Below, piece after piece: positions 42,413 to 51,177 of a DNA stretch of 64,000 nt. The DNA comes from Thermococcus radiotolerans. GTDB taxonomy: Archaea; Methanobacteriota_B; Thermococci; Thermococcales; Thermococcaceae. Position 1 is the first letter of the stretch. Each line of letters opens with the position of its first letter. Location of the stretch: contig NZ_CP015106.1 in NCBI RefSeq assembly GCF_002214565.1, forward strand, positions 1,426,001-1,490,000, written 5' to 3'. The notes beneath the pieces were generated by a model that searched no databases, had not been told where the DNA came from, and saw only the letters and a program-made list of their open reading frames with translations. The translations under genes were made by a program, and so were the position numbers.

Positions 42413-42780
42413 GTGCGGTCACCTACGTCATCTACGCCTTCCTTGCGATAAACATCACGTTCAACCTGCTGGGCAGCTTCTCGCTCCACAGGTTCCCGGA
42501 CGTCTACACCAGACTCCACGGAGCGACCAAGTGCACCACCTTTGGCACTATCTTCGCGGTTCTGGCGGTGGTGGTTCACGCCGCCTACCAGCTCCATCTC
42601 ACCGGCGACCCCAAGTATCTCCAGATGGCGCTTCACAGCCTCGTTGCCCTGATAGCACTGCTCCTCACGAACCCGACCGGAGCGCACGCGATAGCCAAGG
42701 CGGCCCATCTGAGCGGCTACAAGCCGGTCAAAGCCGTCATTGACGCGTACGAAGACAAGCTCAGGGGTGGTGCCGAATGA
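42409..42780 (+). CDS. mbhC: MBH subunit C (MrpG-like), operon 1
   Basis: A 123-aa MrpG-type membrane subunit with the family loop FPDVYTRLHGATKCTTFGT between helices 1 and 2 and LLLTNPTGAHAIAKAAH after helix 3. It is an antiporter-module subunit of the membrane-bound hydrogenase. ATGA overlaps occur at both ends, with mbhB and mbhD. Confidence 0.92.
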   Translation: MSAVTYVIYAFLAINITFNLLGSFSLHRFPDVYTRLHGATKCTTFGTIFAVLAVVVHAAYQLHLTGDPKYLQMALHSLVALIALLLTNPTGAHAIAKAAHLSGYKPVKAVIDAYEDKLRGGAE

Positions 42781-43043
42781 ACGCCCTTTCGATGGACATG
42801 GTCATACAGTTCGGAATACTCCTCGGCGTGCTGGTGGCGGCCTACATCACGATAACGATGAGAGACCTGCTCAGCGCGGCCATCGCTTCCGCCGCCATGA
42901 GCCTGCTCCTCAGCCTGGAGTTCTACATGCTCCACGCTCCAGATGTTGCGATAGCCGAGGCCGCGGTCGGAGCCGGCGTCGTGACAGCTATAGTCGTGTA
43001 CGGAATAGCCAAAACGGAGAGATGGGAGCGTGAGGGACCATGA
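42777..43043 (+). CDS. mbhD: MBH subunit D (MrpA C-terminal-like), operon 1
   Basis: An 88-aa membrane subunit matching the DUF4040/MbhD domain, which in true Mrp complexes is part of MrpA. The conserved segment is LEFYMLHAPDVAIAEAAVGAGVVTA, with acidic residues inside the membrane thought to lie on the cation path. The operon position and the ATGA overlaps are the same as in the second operon. Confidence 0.9.
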   Translation: MNALSMDMVIQFGILLGVLVAAYITITMRDLLSAAIASAAMSLLLSLEFYMLHAPDVAIAEAAVGAGVVTAIVVYGIAKTERWEREGP

Positions 43044-43339
43044 AGAGGACTTTCGGAGCTCTCGCACTGCTGTTCCTCCTCGGAGTGCTGCTCGTCGTTG
43101 CGAGTCCTTCAACCGGAATAAAGTTCGGCCTCGGCGGTGAGGACTGGAAGGCCTACCGCTACACCGACCAGTACTACATCGAGCACGGCGTGGATGAGGT
43201 CGGCGGAACCAACATAGTCACCGACATAGTCTTCGACTACCGTGGCTACGATACCCTCGGAGAGGCTACCGTTCTCTTCACAGCCATAGCAGGAGCGGTT
43301 GCACTTCTCAGGCCCTGGAGGAGGGATGAAAATGAGTAA
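43040..43339 (+). CDS. mbhE: MBH subunit E (MrpA/B-like), operon 1
   Basis: A 99-aa subunit with an N-terminal helix, an external loop (about 30-65) and a second helix. The sequence NIVTDIVFDYRGYDTLGEATVLFTA is the strongly conserved signature of this family. It is part of the antiporter module. It overlaps mbhD by 4 bp; mbhF begins within its last codons. Confidence 0.9.
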   Translation: MKRTFGALALLFLLGVLLVVASPSTGIKFGLGGEDWKAYRYTDQYYIEHGVDEVGGTNIVTDIVFDYRGYDTLGEATVLFTAIAGAVALLRPWRRDENE

Positions 43340-43784
43340 GGCGCGTGACATGGGACTAATTGTTAAGACCACCGCGAGGGCAACCATCCCGCTTATTGGA
43401 ATCTTCGGTGCCTACGTGGTCTCACACGGTCACCTTACGCCGGGAGGCGGCTTCCAGGGAGGAGCGACCATAGCGGGAGCCGGGATACTGTTCCTCATAG
43501 CCTTCGGGCTTGGCGAGATGAAGAGGCGCTACAACCACCACCTCTACTCGGCCCTCGAAGGTCTGGGCGGCCTGGTCTTCCTTGGAGCGGCCATGCTCGG
43601 ACTGGGAGTTGCGTTCTTCTACAACACTCTCTGGCACAGTGGACCTGTCTTCAACGGCCAGCCTGGAACGCTGCTCTCTGCCGGATACCTGCCGGTAATG
43701 AACCTCGTCGTGGGACTGAAGGTCTTCGCGGGACTGGTCAGCGCGATGGTCGCCATAGCGGCGTTCAGGAGGTGGAAAGAATGA
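43332..43784 (+). CDS. mbhF: MBH subunit F (MrpB-like), operon 1
   Basis: A 150-aa MrpB-type membrane subunit with four helices and the hallmark HGHLTPGGGFQGGA. It is part of the Na+/H+ antiporter module. The ATG at 43332 is preferred because GGAGGAGGG lies about 7 bp upstream; an ATG at 43326 directly abuts that sequence. The stop overlaps mbhG. Confidence 0.9.
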   Translation: MSKARDMGLIVKTTARATIPLIGIFGAYVVSHGHLTPGGGFQGGATIAGAGILFLIAFGLGEMKRRYNHHLYSALEGLGGLVFLGAAMLGLGVAFFYNTLWHSGPVFNGQPGTLLSAGYLPVMNLVVGLKVFAGLVSAMVAIAAFRRWKE

Positions 43785-44140
43785 TACCGTTCCAGTTCAT
43801 CACTGCCTTTCTGCTCATAGCCATGGGAATCTACGCCCTCCTCTACAAGAGGAACCTCATCAAGCTCATACTGGCCCTCAACATCATCGATGCGGGCATA
43901 CACCTGCTCCTCATAAGCTTCGGATACCGCATAGAGGCGGGCCAGATACCGACGGCGCCAATCTACACGGGCTACGAGACGGTAAAGAGCGCAATGGTCG
44001 CCCCGATTCCACAGGCGCTCACGCTCACCAGCATAGTCATCGGCGTCTGCGTTCTCTCGCTGGCGATGGCCCTCACGATAAACGCCTACAGGCACTACGG
44101 AAGCCTCGACGTTAACAAGCTCAGGAGGTTGAGAGGATGA
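43781..44140 (+). CDS. mbhG: MBH subunit G (MrpC/NuoK-like), operon 1
   Basis: A 119-aa, three-helix subunit of the MrpC/NuoK family: YKRNLIKLILALNIIDAGIHLLLI and PIPQALTLTSIVIGVCVLSLAMAL. NuoK-type subunits carry membrane glutamates used in ion transfer; here an acidic D in the second helix (IIDAG) takes a similar place. The ATG at 43781 overlaps the mbhF stop. Confidence 0.92.
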   Translation: MIPFQFITAFLLIAMGIYALLYKRNLIKLILALNIIDAGIHLLLISFGYRIEAGQIPTAPIYTGYETVKSAMVAPIPQALTLTSIVIGVCVLSLAMALTINAYRHYGSLDVNKLRRLRG

Positions 44141-45678
44141 ACGGGCTGATCCCATACCTCATCATAGTCCCTCTCCTTGGAGCATTCGCGCTGCCCATAG
44201 TAGGCCTCGCGGGAAGGAAGGCCAGAGAGCTGTGGGCGATACTCATCACCGGCATCACCCTCGGCGTCGCGGCCGGACTGTTCAAAGAAGTCTGGGAGAG
44301 CGGCGAGATACTCGTCTACACCCTCGGAGCGAAGAGCCCCCTTGGAAACGGCGTGCCGTTCCCGATAAGGATAGTGTGGGAGGTAGACCCTATCAGTGCT
44401 CTCTTCGCCCTGATGGTGACCTTCATAGCCTTCGTGGCCGTGCTCTACTCCAGCGAGTACATGAGACACGACACGGGGCTTGAGAAGTACTACGCCCTGG
44501 TCCTCGTCCTCGAGGTCGGCATGCTCGGCATAGCCATAACCGGCGACCTCTTCAACTTCTACGTCTTCCTGGAGATAATGAGCATAGCGAGCTATGCCCT
44601 CGTCGCATTCAGGAACGACACCTGGGAGGGCATCGAGGCGGGAATAAAGTACATGTTCGTCGGCTCGCTGGCCAGCTCGTTCATCCTCCTCGGCATAGTG
44701 CTCCTCTACGGCCAGTACGGAACGCTGACTATGGCGTATCTGGCCAAGATGATAGCCGAGAACCCGACCTTTACAGCCAAGGTGGCCCTCGGCCTCCTCG
44801 CGGGCGGACTGCTCTTCAAGAGCGGCGCCGTTCCGGTGCACATGTGGCTCGCAGACGCACACCCGGCCGCTCCGAGCTCGATCAGCGCCATGCTCTCGGG
44901 TCTCGTCATCAAGATAGGCGGCACCTACGCCCTGGCGAGGCTCGCCTTCAGCGTCTTCAGCGCCGGAATCAGCACCAGAACTATCGGCTGGATAATCATA
45001 TTCTTCGCCTGCGTGACCCTCATAGTCGGAAACGCTATGGCCATAATCCAGACCGACATGAAGAGGCTCTTCGCCTTCTCCAGCGTCGGTCAGATCGGCT
45101 ACATCCTCCTCGGCATAGGAATCGGCCTCGCCGCGTACGGAAGCGACGTTGGCCAGGTCGCCCTTGCCGGAGCGATATACCACACCGTGAACCACGCGAT
45201 AATGAAGGCCCTCCTCTTCCTCGTCGCGGGAGTGGTCATACACCAGCTTGGAACCAAGAACCTCAACGAGCTGAGCGGAATAGCCAGAAAGATGCCGGTC
45301 ACGAGCTTCGCATTCCTGGTAGGCGCGGCTGCGATAATCGGCCTTCCGCCGCTCAACGGCTTCGCGAGCAAGTGGCTCATCTACGAGAGCTCGGCGCTCT
45401 TCAACCCGTTCCTCGCGGCGGTAGCGGTCATAGGCACGGCCTTCTGTACCGCCGCCTACATCAGGGTGCTCTTCACGTTCTTCGGAAGGCCCAGCGAGAG
45501 GGTCATGAAGGCCAGAGAGCCAGGAAAGGCCATGCTCGTGCCAATGCTCATACTGGTGGTGGCAATAATCGTCATGGGACTCTTCCCATGGGCCATCAGC
45601 GACAAGGTCATGCTTCCGGCGGCAAAGACTCTGGAGAACATAGGTGCCTACGTTTCGGCGGTGCTGGGGGGTGCGTGA
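44137..45678 (+). CDS. mbhH: MBH subunit H (MrpD/NuoN-like antiporter), operon 1
   Basis: A 513-aa, about 14-helix ion-translocating subunit of the MrpD/NuoL-M-N family and the main proton-pumping antiporter-like part of the hydrogenase. It keeps GDLFNFYVFLEIMSIASYALV (Glu of TM5), LFKSGAVPVHMWLADAHPAAPSSISA (lysine of TM7) and the QTDMKRLFAFSSVGQIGYI block. The two operons each have one such subunit, unlike the sulfane reductase (Mbs/Mbx), which has two. Confidence 0.95.
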   Translation: MNGLIPYLIIVPLLGAFALPIVGLAGRKARELWAILITGITLGVAAGLFKEVWESGEILVYTLGAKSPLGNGVPFPIRIVWEVDPISALFALMVTFIAFVAVLYSSEYMRHDTGLEKYYALVLVLEVGMLGIAITGDLFNFYVFLEIMSIASYALVAFRNDTWEGIEAGIKYMFVGSLASSFILLGIVLLYGQYGTLTMAYLAKMIAENPTFTAKVALGLLAGGLLFKSGAVPVHMWLADAHPAAPSSISAMLSGLVIKIGGTYALARLAFSVFSAGISTRTIGWIIIFFACVTLIVGNAMAIIQTDMKRLFAFSSVGQIGYILLGIGIGLAAYGSDVGQVALAGAIYHTVNHAIMKALLFLVAGVVIHQLGTKNLNELSGIARKMPVTSFAFLVGAAAIIGLPPLNGFASKWLIYESSALFNPFLAAVAVIGTAFCTAAYIRVLFTFFGRPSERVMKAREPGKAMLVPMLILVVAIIVMGLFPWAISDKVMLPAAKTLENIGAYVSAVLGGA

Positions 45679-45679
45679 A

Positions 45680-46027
45680 ATGTTTGGCTACTGGGATGCA
45701 CTCTACTTCATCTACGTCTTCGCCATAGGCCTGCTCATCTCGTACGCCCTTTACAAGTGGGCCGAGCGCTCCAGCACGGGAACGAGGAGAACCGGCGATG
45801 GAACGAAGATATTCCTCAGCGGTGAGGACCAGGACGCGGTTATTCCGCAGTTCGAGCACTTCCAGGGCTACGTCACCGGAAGGCACGTCATGTGGGGCCT
45901 CATAAGGGGAATCCACAGGATGTTCCTGGTCTTCCGCAGGGAGCACACCGGGCTGCTGAGCGACTACATCAGCTACCTGCTCGTCACGACCGCGATAATC
46001 GTGGGAGCACTAATAGTGTGGGGGTGA
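45680..46027 (+). CDS. mbhI: MBH subunit I, operon 1
   Basis: A 115-aa protein with one N-terminal and one C-terminal membrane helix separated by a soluble loop (about 30-85). In the MBH structure MbhI links the antiporter module and the hydrogenase module through its long connecting segment. The conserved start is YWDALYFIYVFAIGLL. The ATG at 45680 lies 1 bp after the mbhH stop; the longer upstream frame inside mbhH is not used. Confidence 0.88.
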   Translation: MFGYWDALYFIYVFAIGLLISYALYKWAERSSTGTRRTGDGTKIFLSGEDQDAVIPQFEHFQGYVTGRHVMWGLIRGIHRMFLVFRREHTGLLSDYISYLLVTTAIIVGALIVWG

Positions 46028-46032
46028 GATGA

Positions 46033-46545
46033 ATGGCGATTAAGGTTACAAGGGCAGAGATCGATGTCAGTTCAAACTCCTCGGAGCGCGAGAGGCTTGA
46101 GAGGGAGATATCAAAGCTCTGCAGATACATAGGGCGCTCACCCTGGGTGTTCCACGTGAACAGCGGCAGCTGCAACGGCTGCGACATTGAAATAATAGCC
46201 GCGTTAACACCGAGGTACGACGCCGAGCGCTTCGGTGTGAAGCTCGTCGGAACGCCAAGGCACGCCGACATACTGCTCGTAACTGGACCGGTGACCGACC
46301 AGAGCCTTGAGAGGGTCAAGCTGGTCTACGAGCAGACGCCGGACCCCAAAGTCGTCATAGCCGTCGGAGCCTGCCCCACCGGCGGAAGCGTGTTCTTCGA
46401 GAGCCCGTTCACCAACGCTCCACTGGACAAGCACATAGCGGTGGACGTCTTCGTGCCCGGCTGCCCGCCGAGGCCCGAGGCGATACTCTACGGCGTTGTT
46501 CTCGGCCTGAAGAAGCTGATAGAGAGAATTGAAGGTAGGAGGTAG
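46033..46545 (+). CDS. mbhJ: MBH small subunit J (NuoB-like), operon 1
   Basis: A 170-aa electron-transfer subunit that holds the proximal [4Fe-4S] cluster next to the NiFe site. The cluster cysteines are in SGSCNGCDIEI, GACPTGG and PGCPPRPE, as in NuoB and group 4 hydrogenases. It has an N-terminal charged extension of about 22 residues that the second-operon copy lacks. It starts 5 bp after mbhI; mbhK follows. Confidence 0.95.
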   Translation: MAIKVTRAEIDVSSNSSERERLEREISKLCRYIGRSPWVFHVNSGSCNGCDIEIIAALTPRYDAERFGVKLVGTPRHADILLVTGPVTDQSLERVKLVYEQTPDPKVVIAVGACPTGGSVFFESPFTNAPLDKHIAVDVFVPGCPPRPEAILYGVVLGLKKLIERIEGRR

Positions 46546-46549
46546 GGAA

Positions 46550-47077
46550 ATGAACGTTGATGAATTCATCAAGATCTTTGGCGAGAGGTTCCCCGAGGCC
46601 GAGGTAAGGGTGAGCGAGAACAAGATGCCCCACCCGAAGAGGCGCGTCTGGGTCGAGATAGGCAGGGAGAGGTTCCACGACGCCATGAAGTTCATCAAGG
46701 AGCTCGATCCGAAGGCCCAGTTCTCTATCATAATAGGGATAGACGCAGGTGATAGACTGCTCGCCAAGTACCACATGGAAATGTTCTGGGAGGAGGGGGA
46801 GAGCCTGTCGCTCGTCATAGGCACGAGCGTTCCCAAGGACGACCCCAAACTACCAACGGTCACGGACATCTTCCCGAGCGCGCTGCCCTACGAGAGGGAG
46901 AACCAAGAGTTCCTCGGGCTGTTCTTCGAGGGAATCCCCGACCCAAGGAGGCTCTTCCTGCCCGACGACTTCCCGGAGGGAATCTACCCGCTGAGGCTCG
47001 ACGAGACCGGAATCAAGCCCGAGATGGTGAAGAACGCAGGACATCCGTACAAAATCAAAAAGGAGGGCTCGAAATGA
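46550..47077 (+). CDS. mbhK: MBH subunit K (NuoC-like), operon 1
   Basis: A 175-aa soluble subunit homologous to NuoC/30-kDa subunit of complex I, needed for assembly of the hydrogenase arm. The signature is near the C terminus: YERENQEFLGLFFEGIPDPRRLFLPDDFPEGIYPLR. The ATG at 46550 follows GGAGGTAGGG; the ORF is open 7 codons further upstream inside mbhJ. Confidence 0.93.
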   Translation: MNVDEFIKIFGERFPEAEVRVSENKMPHPKRRVWVEIGRERFHDAMKFIKELDPKAQFSIIIGIDAGDRLLAKYHMEMFWEEGESLSLVIGTSVPKDDPKLPTVTDIFPSALPYERENQEFLGLFFEGIPDPRRLFLPDDFPEGIYPLRLDETGIKPEMVKNAGHPYKIKKEGSK

Positions 47078-48369
47078 ACGGAAAGCTCGAGTACTGGGTC
47101 AAGGTTCCCGTGGGACCCATTCACCCGGCCCTGGAGGAGCCGGAGAAGTTTATCATCACGCTCGACGGAGAGAGGATAATCAACGTCGACGTCAAGCTCG
47201 GCTACAACCTCAGGGGCCTCGAATGGATAGCCATGAGGAGAAACTACATCCAGATACTCTACCTGGCGGAGAGGATATGCGGAATCTGCTCCTTCTCCCA
47301 CAACCACACCTACTCAAGGGCCGTCGAGGAGATGGCCGGCATAGAGGTGCCCGAGAGGGCCGAGTACATCCGCGTGATAGTCGGCGAGCTCGAGAGGATA
47401 CACTCCCACCTGCTCAACCTCGGTGTGGTTGGCCACGCGATAGGCTACGACACGATTCTGCACCTCAGCTGGCTCGCCCGCGAGCGCGTCATGGACATCC
47501 TCGAGGCCATCGGCGGCAACAGGGTCAACTACTCCGTTAACATGATAGGCGGTGTCAGGAGAGACCTCGAGGAGAAGCACGTGCGGGCGATACTCGACAT
47601 GATAGAGTACTACCGCAACGAGGTCATGCCGAAGATCGAGGAGATATTCCTCTACGACCCGACGGTGGAGGCCAGGCTGAGGGATGCGGGGGTTATACCC
47701 AAGAGAATAGCCATCGAGTACAGCGCCCAGGGACCGACCGCCAGGGGAAGCGGCGTGAAGAAGGACGTCCGTTACAATGAGAAGCTGAGCGTCTACCCCG
47801 ACCTCGGCGTGAAGCCGATAACGCCCAAAGAGTTCACCGGCGTTGTCAAGGGAGACGTTTTCGACAGGATGGTGGTCCGCGTTGGAGAGCTCTGGCAGAG
47901 CATGGAGCTCATAGAGAGGGCCATAGACCAGATGCCGGAGGGCAAGATAAAGGCCGTTCCAAAGGACAACACCCTCCTGTTCCAGCTCAAGAAGGCTGAG
48001 GGAGAGGGGATAGGCAGGTACGAGGCACCGCGCGGTGAGCTCATCCACTACGTCATGGGCCAGAAGGGCAAGGACGTTCCGGCGAAGTGGAAGATGCGCG
48101 AGCCCACCTTCCCGAACCTGTTCGCGATAGCCAGAGCGCTGGTCGGCGAGCAGGTGGCGGACGTTCCGGTCGCGATAGCCTCAATAGACCCGTGCCTGAG
48201 CTGTACCGACAGGGTCGCGGTTATCGATGCGAACACCGGAAGGAAGAGGGTCCTCACCGAGAGGGACCTCCTGAGGCTCTCGATAGAGAAAACCAGGGAG
48301 CTGAACCCGAACGTTAAGGCAAAGCCCGAGGTTGTTGGAGTGGGCTGCCCGCGGGGTGGTGTCCTATGA
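47074..48369 (+). CDS. mbhL: MBH catalytic [NiFe] large subunit L, operon 1
   Basis: The 431-aa catalytic subunit of a group 4 [NiFe] hydrogenase. NiFe ligands are C69 and C72 (ERICGICSFSH) and C374 and C377 (DPCLSC), almost the same numbering as the P. furiosus enzyme. Further typical parts are ERIHSHLLNLG and PRGELIHYVMG. It reduces protons to H2 with electrons from ferredoxin. The stop overlaps mbhM by 4 bp, in contrast to the second operon where an insert separates L and M. Confidence 0.96.
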   Translation: MNGKLEYWVKVPVGPIHPALEEPEKFIITLDGERIINVDVKLGYNLRGLEWIAMRRNYIQILYLAERICGICSFSHNHTYSRAVEEMAGIEVPERAEYIRVIVGELERIHSHLLNLGVVGHAIGYDTILHLSWLARERVMDILEAIGGNRVNYSVNMIGGVRRDLEEKHVRAILDMIEYYRNEVMPKIEEIFLYDPTVEARLRDAGVIPKRIAIEYSAQGPTARGSGVKKDVRYNEKLSVYPDLGVKPITPKEFTGVVKGDVFDRMVVRVGELWQSMELIERAIDQMPEGKIKAVPKDNTLLFQLKKAEGEGIGRYEAPRGELIHYVMGQKGKDVPAKWKMREPTFPNLFAIARALVGEQVADVPVAIASIDPCLSCTDRVAVIDANTGRKRVLTERDLLRLSIEKTRELNPNVKAKPEVVGVGCPRGGVL

Positions 48370-49355
48370 ACACCCTCTACGCAACGCTCGGATTCCTGGG
48401 AGTTTACGCTTACGTCTCCTTCGCTTCACTGCTCTGGGGAGGATTAGACAGGAAGCTGGTTGCGAGGATGCAGCGCAGGATGGGTCCCCCGCTGCTCCAG
48501 CCGTTCTACGATTTCCTGAAGCTGGTGGGCAAGGAGTCCATAATCCCGAGGGACGCCAACAGGTTCTTCGAGATAGCGCCCGTGCTGGCCCTAGCAACTT
48601 CAATAGCCCTGCTCGCCTACACCCCGCTCGGCTTTGAACCAATCTTCGGAACCAAGGGAGACGTGATACTCTTCATCTACCTGCTGACCCTCATCGGCTT
48701 CCTCAGAGTACTAGGTGCGGTTAGTTCGGGTTCCCCCTACGCACAGATAGGCGCCCAGAGGGAGATGATAATCCTCGTCTCCAGGGAAGGGCCGATGATG
48801 CTGGCCCTCTTCACGATACTCTGGCGCCTCAACGAGCTCGGCGTTACCAAGCCGTTCAGCATGGGGACCTTCTACGAGCACAACGTCTGGGAGCTCGGAA
48901 CCCCGTTGAGCCTCATAGGTACGTTTGTACTCCTGCTCGTCTTCATGACCTGGCTCGCCAGCGAAATCGAGGTCGGCTACTTCGACATCCCTGAGGCTGA
49001 AACCGAGCTCGCCGAGGGGACGATGGCCGAGTACAGCGGAAGGCACCTGGCCCTCTTCGAGCTGGCCAACGCGATAAAGGCCTTCGTGAGCGCGAGCCTC
49101 GTCGTGGCGATATTCTTCCCCTGGGGCATCTCGGGCTACCTCGGGCTCAGCGGGGTTGCGGCGATAGTCGTTGACCTGCTCTTCCACACCCTGAAGGTAT
49201 TCGCCGTGCTCTTCGTGAGCATGAGCGTCTTCAGAGCGGTGACGGGAAGGCTCAGGATAAACCAGGCAGTGGGGCTGTTCTGGACCAGAATGCTCCCGGC
49301 GGCAATAGTTGGGGCACTGCTGCTGGCGATAGACACCCTGGGGGTGGTGGCATGA
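48366..49355 (+). CDS. mbhM: MBH membrane anchor subunit M (NuoH-like), operon 1
   Basis: A 329-aa, about 8-helix subunit of the NuoH/Nqo8 family that anchors the hydrogenase arm to the membrane and forms the start of the proton path. It contains RRMGPPLLQPFYDFLKLVGKE and IPEAETELAEGTMAEYSGRHLALFEL, the glutamate-rich loop of the family. It is translationally coupled to mbhL and mbhN. Confidence 0.95.
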   Translation: MNTLYATLGFLGVYAYVSFASLLWGGLDRKLVARMQRRMGPPLLQPFYDFLKLVGKESIIPRDANRFFEIAPVLALATSIALLAYTPLGFEPIFGTKGDVILFIYLLTLIGFLRVLGAVSSGSPYAQIGAQREMIILVSREGPMMLALFTILWRLNELGVTKPFSMGTFYEHNVWELGTPLSLIGTFVLLLVFMTWLASEIEVGYFDIPEAETELAEGTMAEYSGRHLALFELANAIKAFVSASLVVAIFFPWGISGYLGLSGVAAIVVDLLFHTLKVFAVLFVSMSVFRAVTGRLRINQAVGLFWTRMLPAAIVGALLLAIDTLGVVA

Positions 49356-49777
49356 AGGTTCCGCCGACGCTATCGACGGTGCTGAGCAATCTCTTCAAGA
49401 AGCCGGCAACCAACCCGTTCCCGGCCAGCGAGCCCGTTCCAACTCCCGAGGGCTTCAGGGGCAAGCTCGTCTACTACCCGGACAAGTGCGTCGGCTGCAG
49501 GCTCTGCGTCATGGTCTGCCCGGCGGGGGTCATAGAGTACGTCCCGGAGGTCAGGAAGGTCACCTTCTGGCTCGGAAGGTGCGTCTTCTGCCAGCAGTGC
49601 GTGGACGTCTGTCCGGTAAAGGCCCTGGAGATGAGCGACGAGTTCCTCCTGGCGACGGACGACAAGTACGACGACAACCTCCGCTGGTTCAAGGAGGATG
49701 AGATAGCGGAGCTCAAAAAGAAGCTGGAGGAGCAGAAGAAGGCCAAGGAAGCGGCGAAGAAAGAGGGTTCCAAATAG
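49352..49777 (+). CDS. mbhN: MBH ferredoxin-like subunit N (NuoI-like), operon 1
   Basis: A 141-aa iron-sulfur subunit with two [4Fe-4S] motifs: CVGCRLCVMVCP and CVFCQQCVDVCP. It takes electrons from reduced ferredoxin and passes them to MbhJ. The lysine-rich tail (EEQKKAKEAAKK) is longer than in many homologues. It is the last gene of operon 1; a 250-bp gap with a SurR site follows. Confidence 0.94.
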   Translation: MKVPPTLSTVLSNLFKKPATNPFPASEPVPTPEGFRGKLVYYPDKCVGCRLCVMVCPAGVIEYVPEVRKVTFWLGRCVFCQQCVDVCPVKALEMSDEFLLATDDKYDDNLRWFKEDEIAELKKKLEEQKKAKEAAKKEGSK

Positions 49778-49914
49778 TTACATTTTATTTTTGGCCCTTT
49801 CCTCCGGCTTTTCTGATGTCCTTTTCTGAGCATCAGTATCCAAGAACATACTACAAAGAGCCGTTTTTTGTACTTATGTAAAGCGTTGTGCCGTTTCTGT
49901 TTGTCAAATTTCAG

Positions 49915-49931
49915 GTTGTTAACCATTTGTT
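49915..49931 (+). promoter_or_regulatory. SurR binding site of MBH operon 2
   Basis: GTTGTTAACCATTTGTT fits GTTn3AACn5GTT exactly. The likely TATA of operon 2, TTTATAAA at 49943-49950, is only 11 bp downstream. The site therefore abuts the BRE/TATA region, closer than in operon 1. This suggests that both operons answer to sulfur through SurR, perhaps with different strength or sign. Confidence 0.72.
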
Positions 49932-50027
49932 TTAGAAATCCATTTATAAAGATTTAGCCAATGCTCAATTGAGATTTCGGGAAAATACGCCCGATAAGGG
50001 TTTAAAACCTAAAGTTGAGGTGGGAAA

Positions 50028-50531
50028 ATGGGGTTTGCCGCACCGTTCCTGTGGTCCCTTATCGTCTATCTACTCCTCACGGCGGGTTCCGGAAACTTCA
50101 TCGCTTGGAGCCCAGGGGAGCTGGTTGCAGGGATTGTAATAGCGGCCATCATCGGCTACGCCACAAAGGACATCATGAACGAAAAGGTAGGCTACTTCTT
50201 CAACCCGAAGAGGTGGCTGCTCTTGATAATCTACGCCATAGGACCGTTCTTCTTCGCGATGGCCAGGGCCAACCTTGACGTCGCCTACAGGGTCATAACC
50301 GGCAAGATAAGACCGGGGATAGTCAAGATATCGCCCGACCTGACCAGGGACGAGAGCAGGACTCTCCTTGCCAACTCGATAACCCTGACACCCGGAACCT
50401 TCACCCTGGAGATAGACGAGGAGGGCAACTTCTACGTTCACTGGATAAACGTGCCGCCCGGAAAGGAGAAACCCACGCCGGAGGAGCTGTGTGGGTACCT
50501 TCCAAAATGGGCAAGGAGGATTGCGGAATGA
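50028..50531 (+). CDS. mbhA2: MBH subunit A (MrpE-like), operon 2
   Basis: A 167-aa MrpE-type membrane subunit and first gene of the second hydrogenase operon. It resembles the operon-1 copy over its whole length (IAWSPGELVAGIVIAAIIGYATKDI, ITLTPGTFTLEIDEEGNFYVHWINV). The ATG at 50028 follows GAGGTGG. It overlaps mbhB2 by 4 bp. Confidence 0.92.
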   Translation: MGFAAPFLWSLIVYLLLTAGSGNFIAWSPGELVAGIVIAAIIGYATKDIMNEKVGYFFNPKRWLLLIIYAIGPFFFAMARANLDVAYRVITGKIRPGIVKISPDLTRDESRTLLANSITLTPGTFTLEIDEEGNFYVHWINVPPGKEKPTPEELCGYLPKWARRIAE

Positions 50532-50827
50532 CGATAGATGGAATGTTCATGTGGGCCATGATACTGCTGCTGTTTTCGGCAACTCTGACGCTCATAAGGC
50601 TCCTAGCGGGGCCAACGATACCCGACAGGGCCGTCGCCCTGGATTCCATGACGACGACCACGGCAGGGGCGATGGTCGCCTACGGCGTGATAACCAGACA
50701 GGCGGTTTTCATAGACGTCGCTCTCGTCTACGCGGTTCTGAGCTATATCGCGACCCTCTACATAGCCCGCTATCTGGTCAAGAAGAGGGTTGGCATCGCA
50801 TGCGAATGCGAGGGGGAGGGAACATGA
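50528..50827 (+). CDS. mbhB2: MBH subunit B (MrpF-like), operon 2
   Basis: A 99-aa MrpF-type subunit (LLAGPTIPDRAVALDSMTT). Compared with the operon-1 copy it has an extra C-terminal tail with two cysteines (IACECEGEG), which is unusual for this family. The ATG at 50528 overlaps the stop of mbhA2. It is part of the Na+/H+ antiporter module. Confidence 0.91.
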   Translation: MTIDGMFMWAMILLLFSATLTLIRLLAGPTIPDRAVALDSMTTTTAGAMVAYGVITRQAVFIDVALVYAVLSYIATLYIARYLVKKRVGIACECEGEGT

Positions 50828-51177
50828 TAGAGTGGCTCATCGGGATCTTCCTGGCAATAGGTGTCATCTTCAACCTGCTGGCCAGCATAGGGCTCCTCCG
50901 CTTCCCCGACGTCTACACGAGGATACACGCGGCAACGAAGTGCACGACCTTCGGCACGATATTCATAGTGCTCGCCACGGTTACCTACGCGATATACAGC
51001 TACTTCTGGGTTGAGAATGACCCCTCGTGGATAACCATAGGAATACACTCGGCGCTGGTGGTCATATTCCTCGTCCTCACGAACCCCGTTGGAGCGCACG
51101 CCCTCGGCAGGGCCGCCAGGAAGTCGGGAATACTGCCCCACGGGGCGGTTATAGACGAGCTGGAGGGTCGCCTATGA
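50824..51177 (+). CDS. mbhC2: MBH subunit C (MrpG-like), operon 2
   Basis: A 117-aa MrpG-type membrane subunit with FPDVYTRIHAATKCTTFGTIF and VLTNPVGAHALGRAARKSG. ATGA overlaps both neighbours. It is an antiporter-module component and the close paralogue of the gene at 42409. Confidence 0.92.
   Translation: MIEWLIGIFLAIGVIFNLLASIGLLRFPDVYTRIHAATKCTTFGTIFIVLATVTYAIYSYFWVENDPSWITIGIHSALVVIFLVLTNPVGAHALGRAARKSGILPHGAVIDELEGRL

Noticed and set aside
44095-45243. A long (382-codon) open frame on the minus strand opposite mbhG/mbhH
   Set aside because: It is a frame shadow of a GC-rich membrane-protein gene: it has His/Glu-rich composition, no promoter, no Shine-Dalgarno, and lies entirely under well-conserved antiporter genes.
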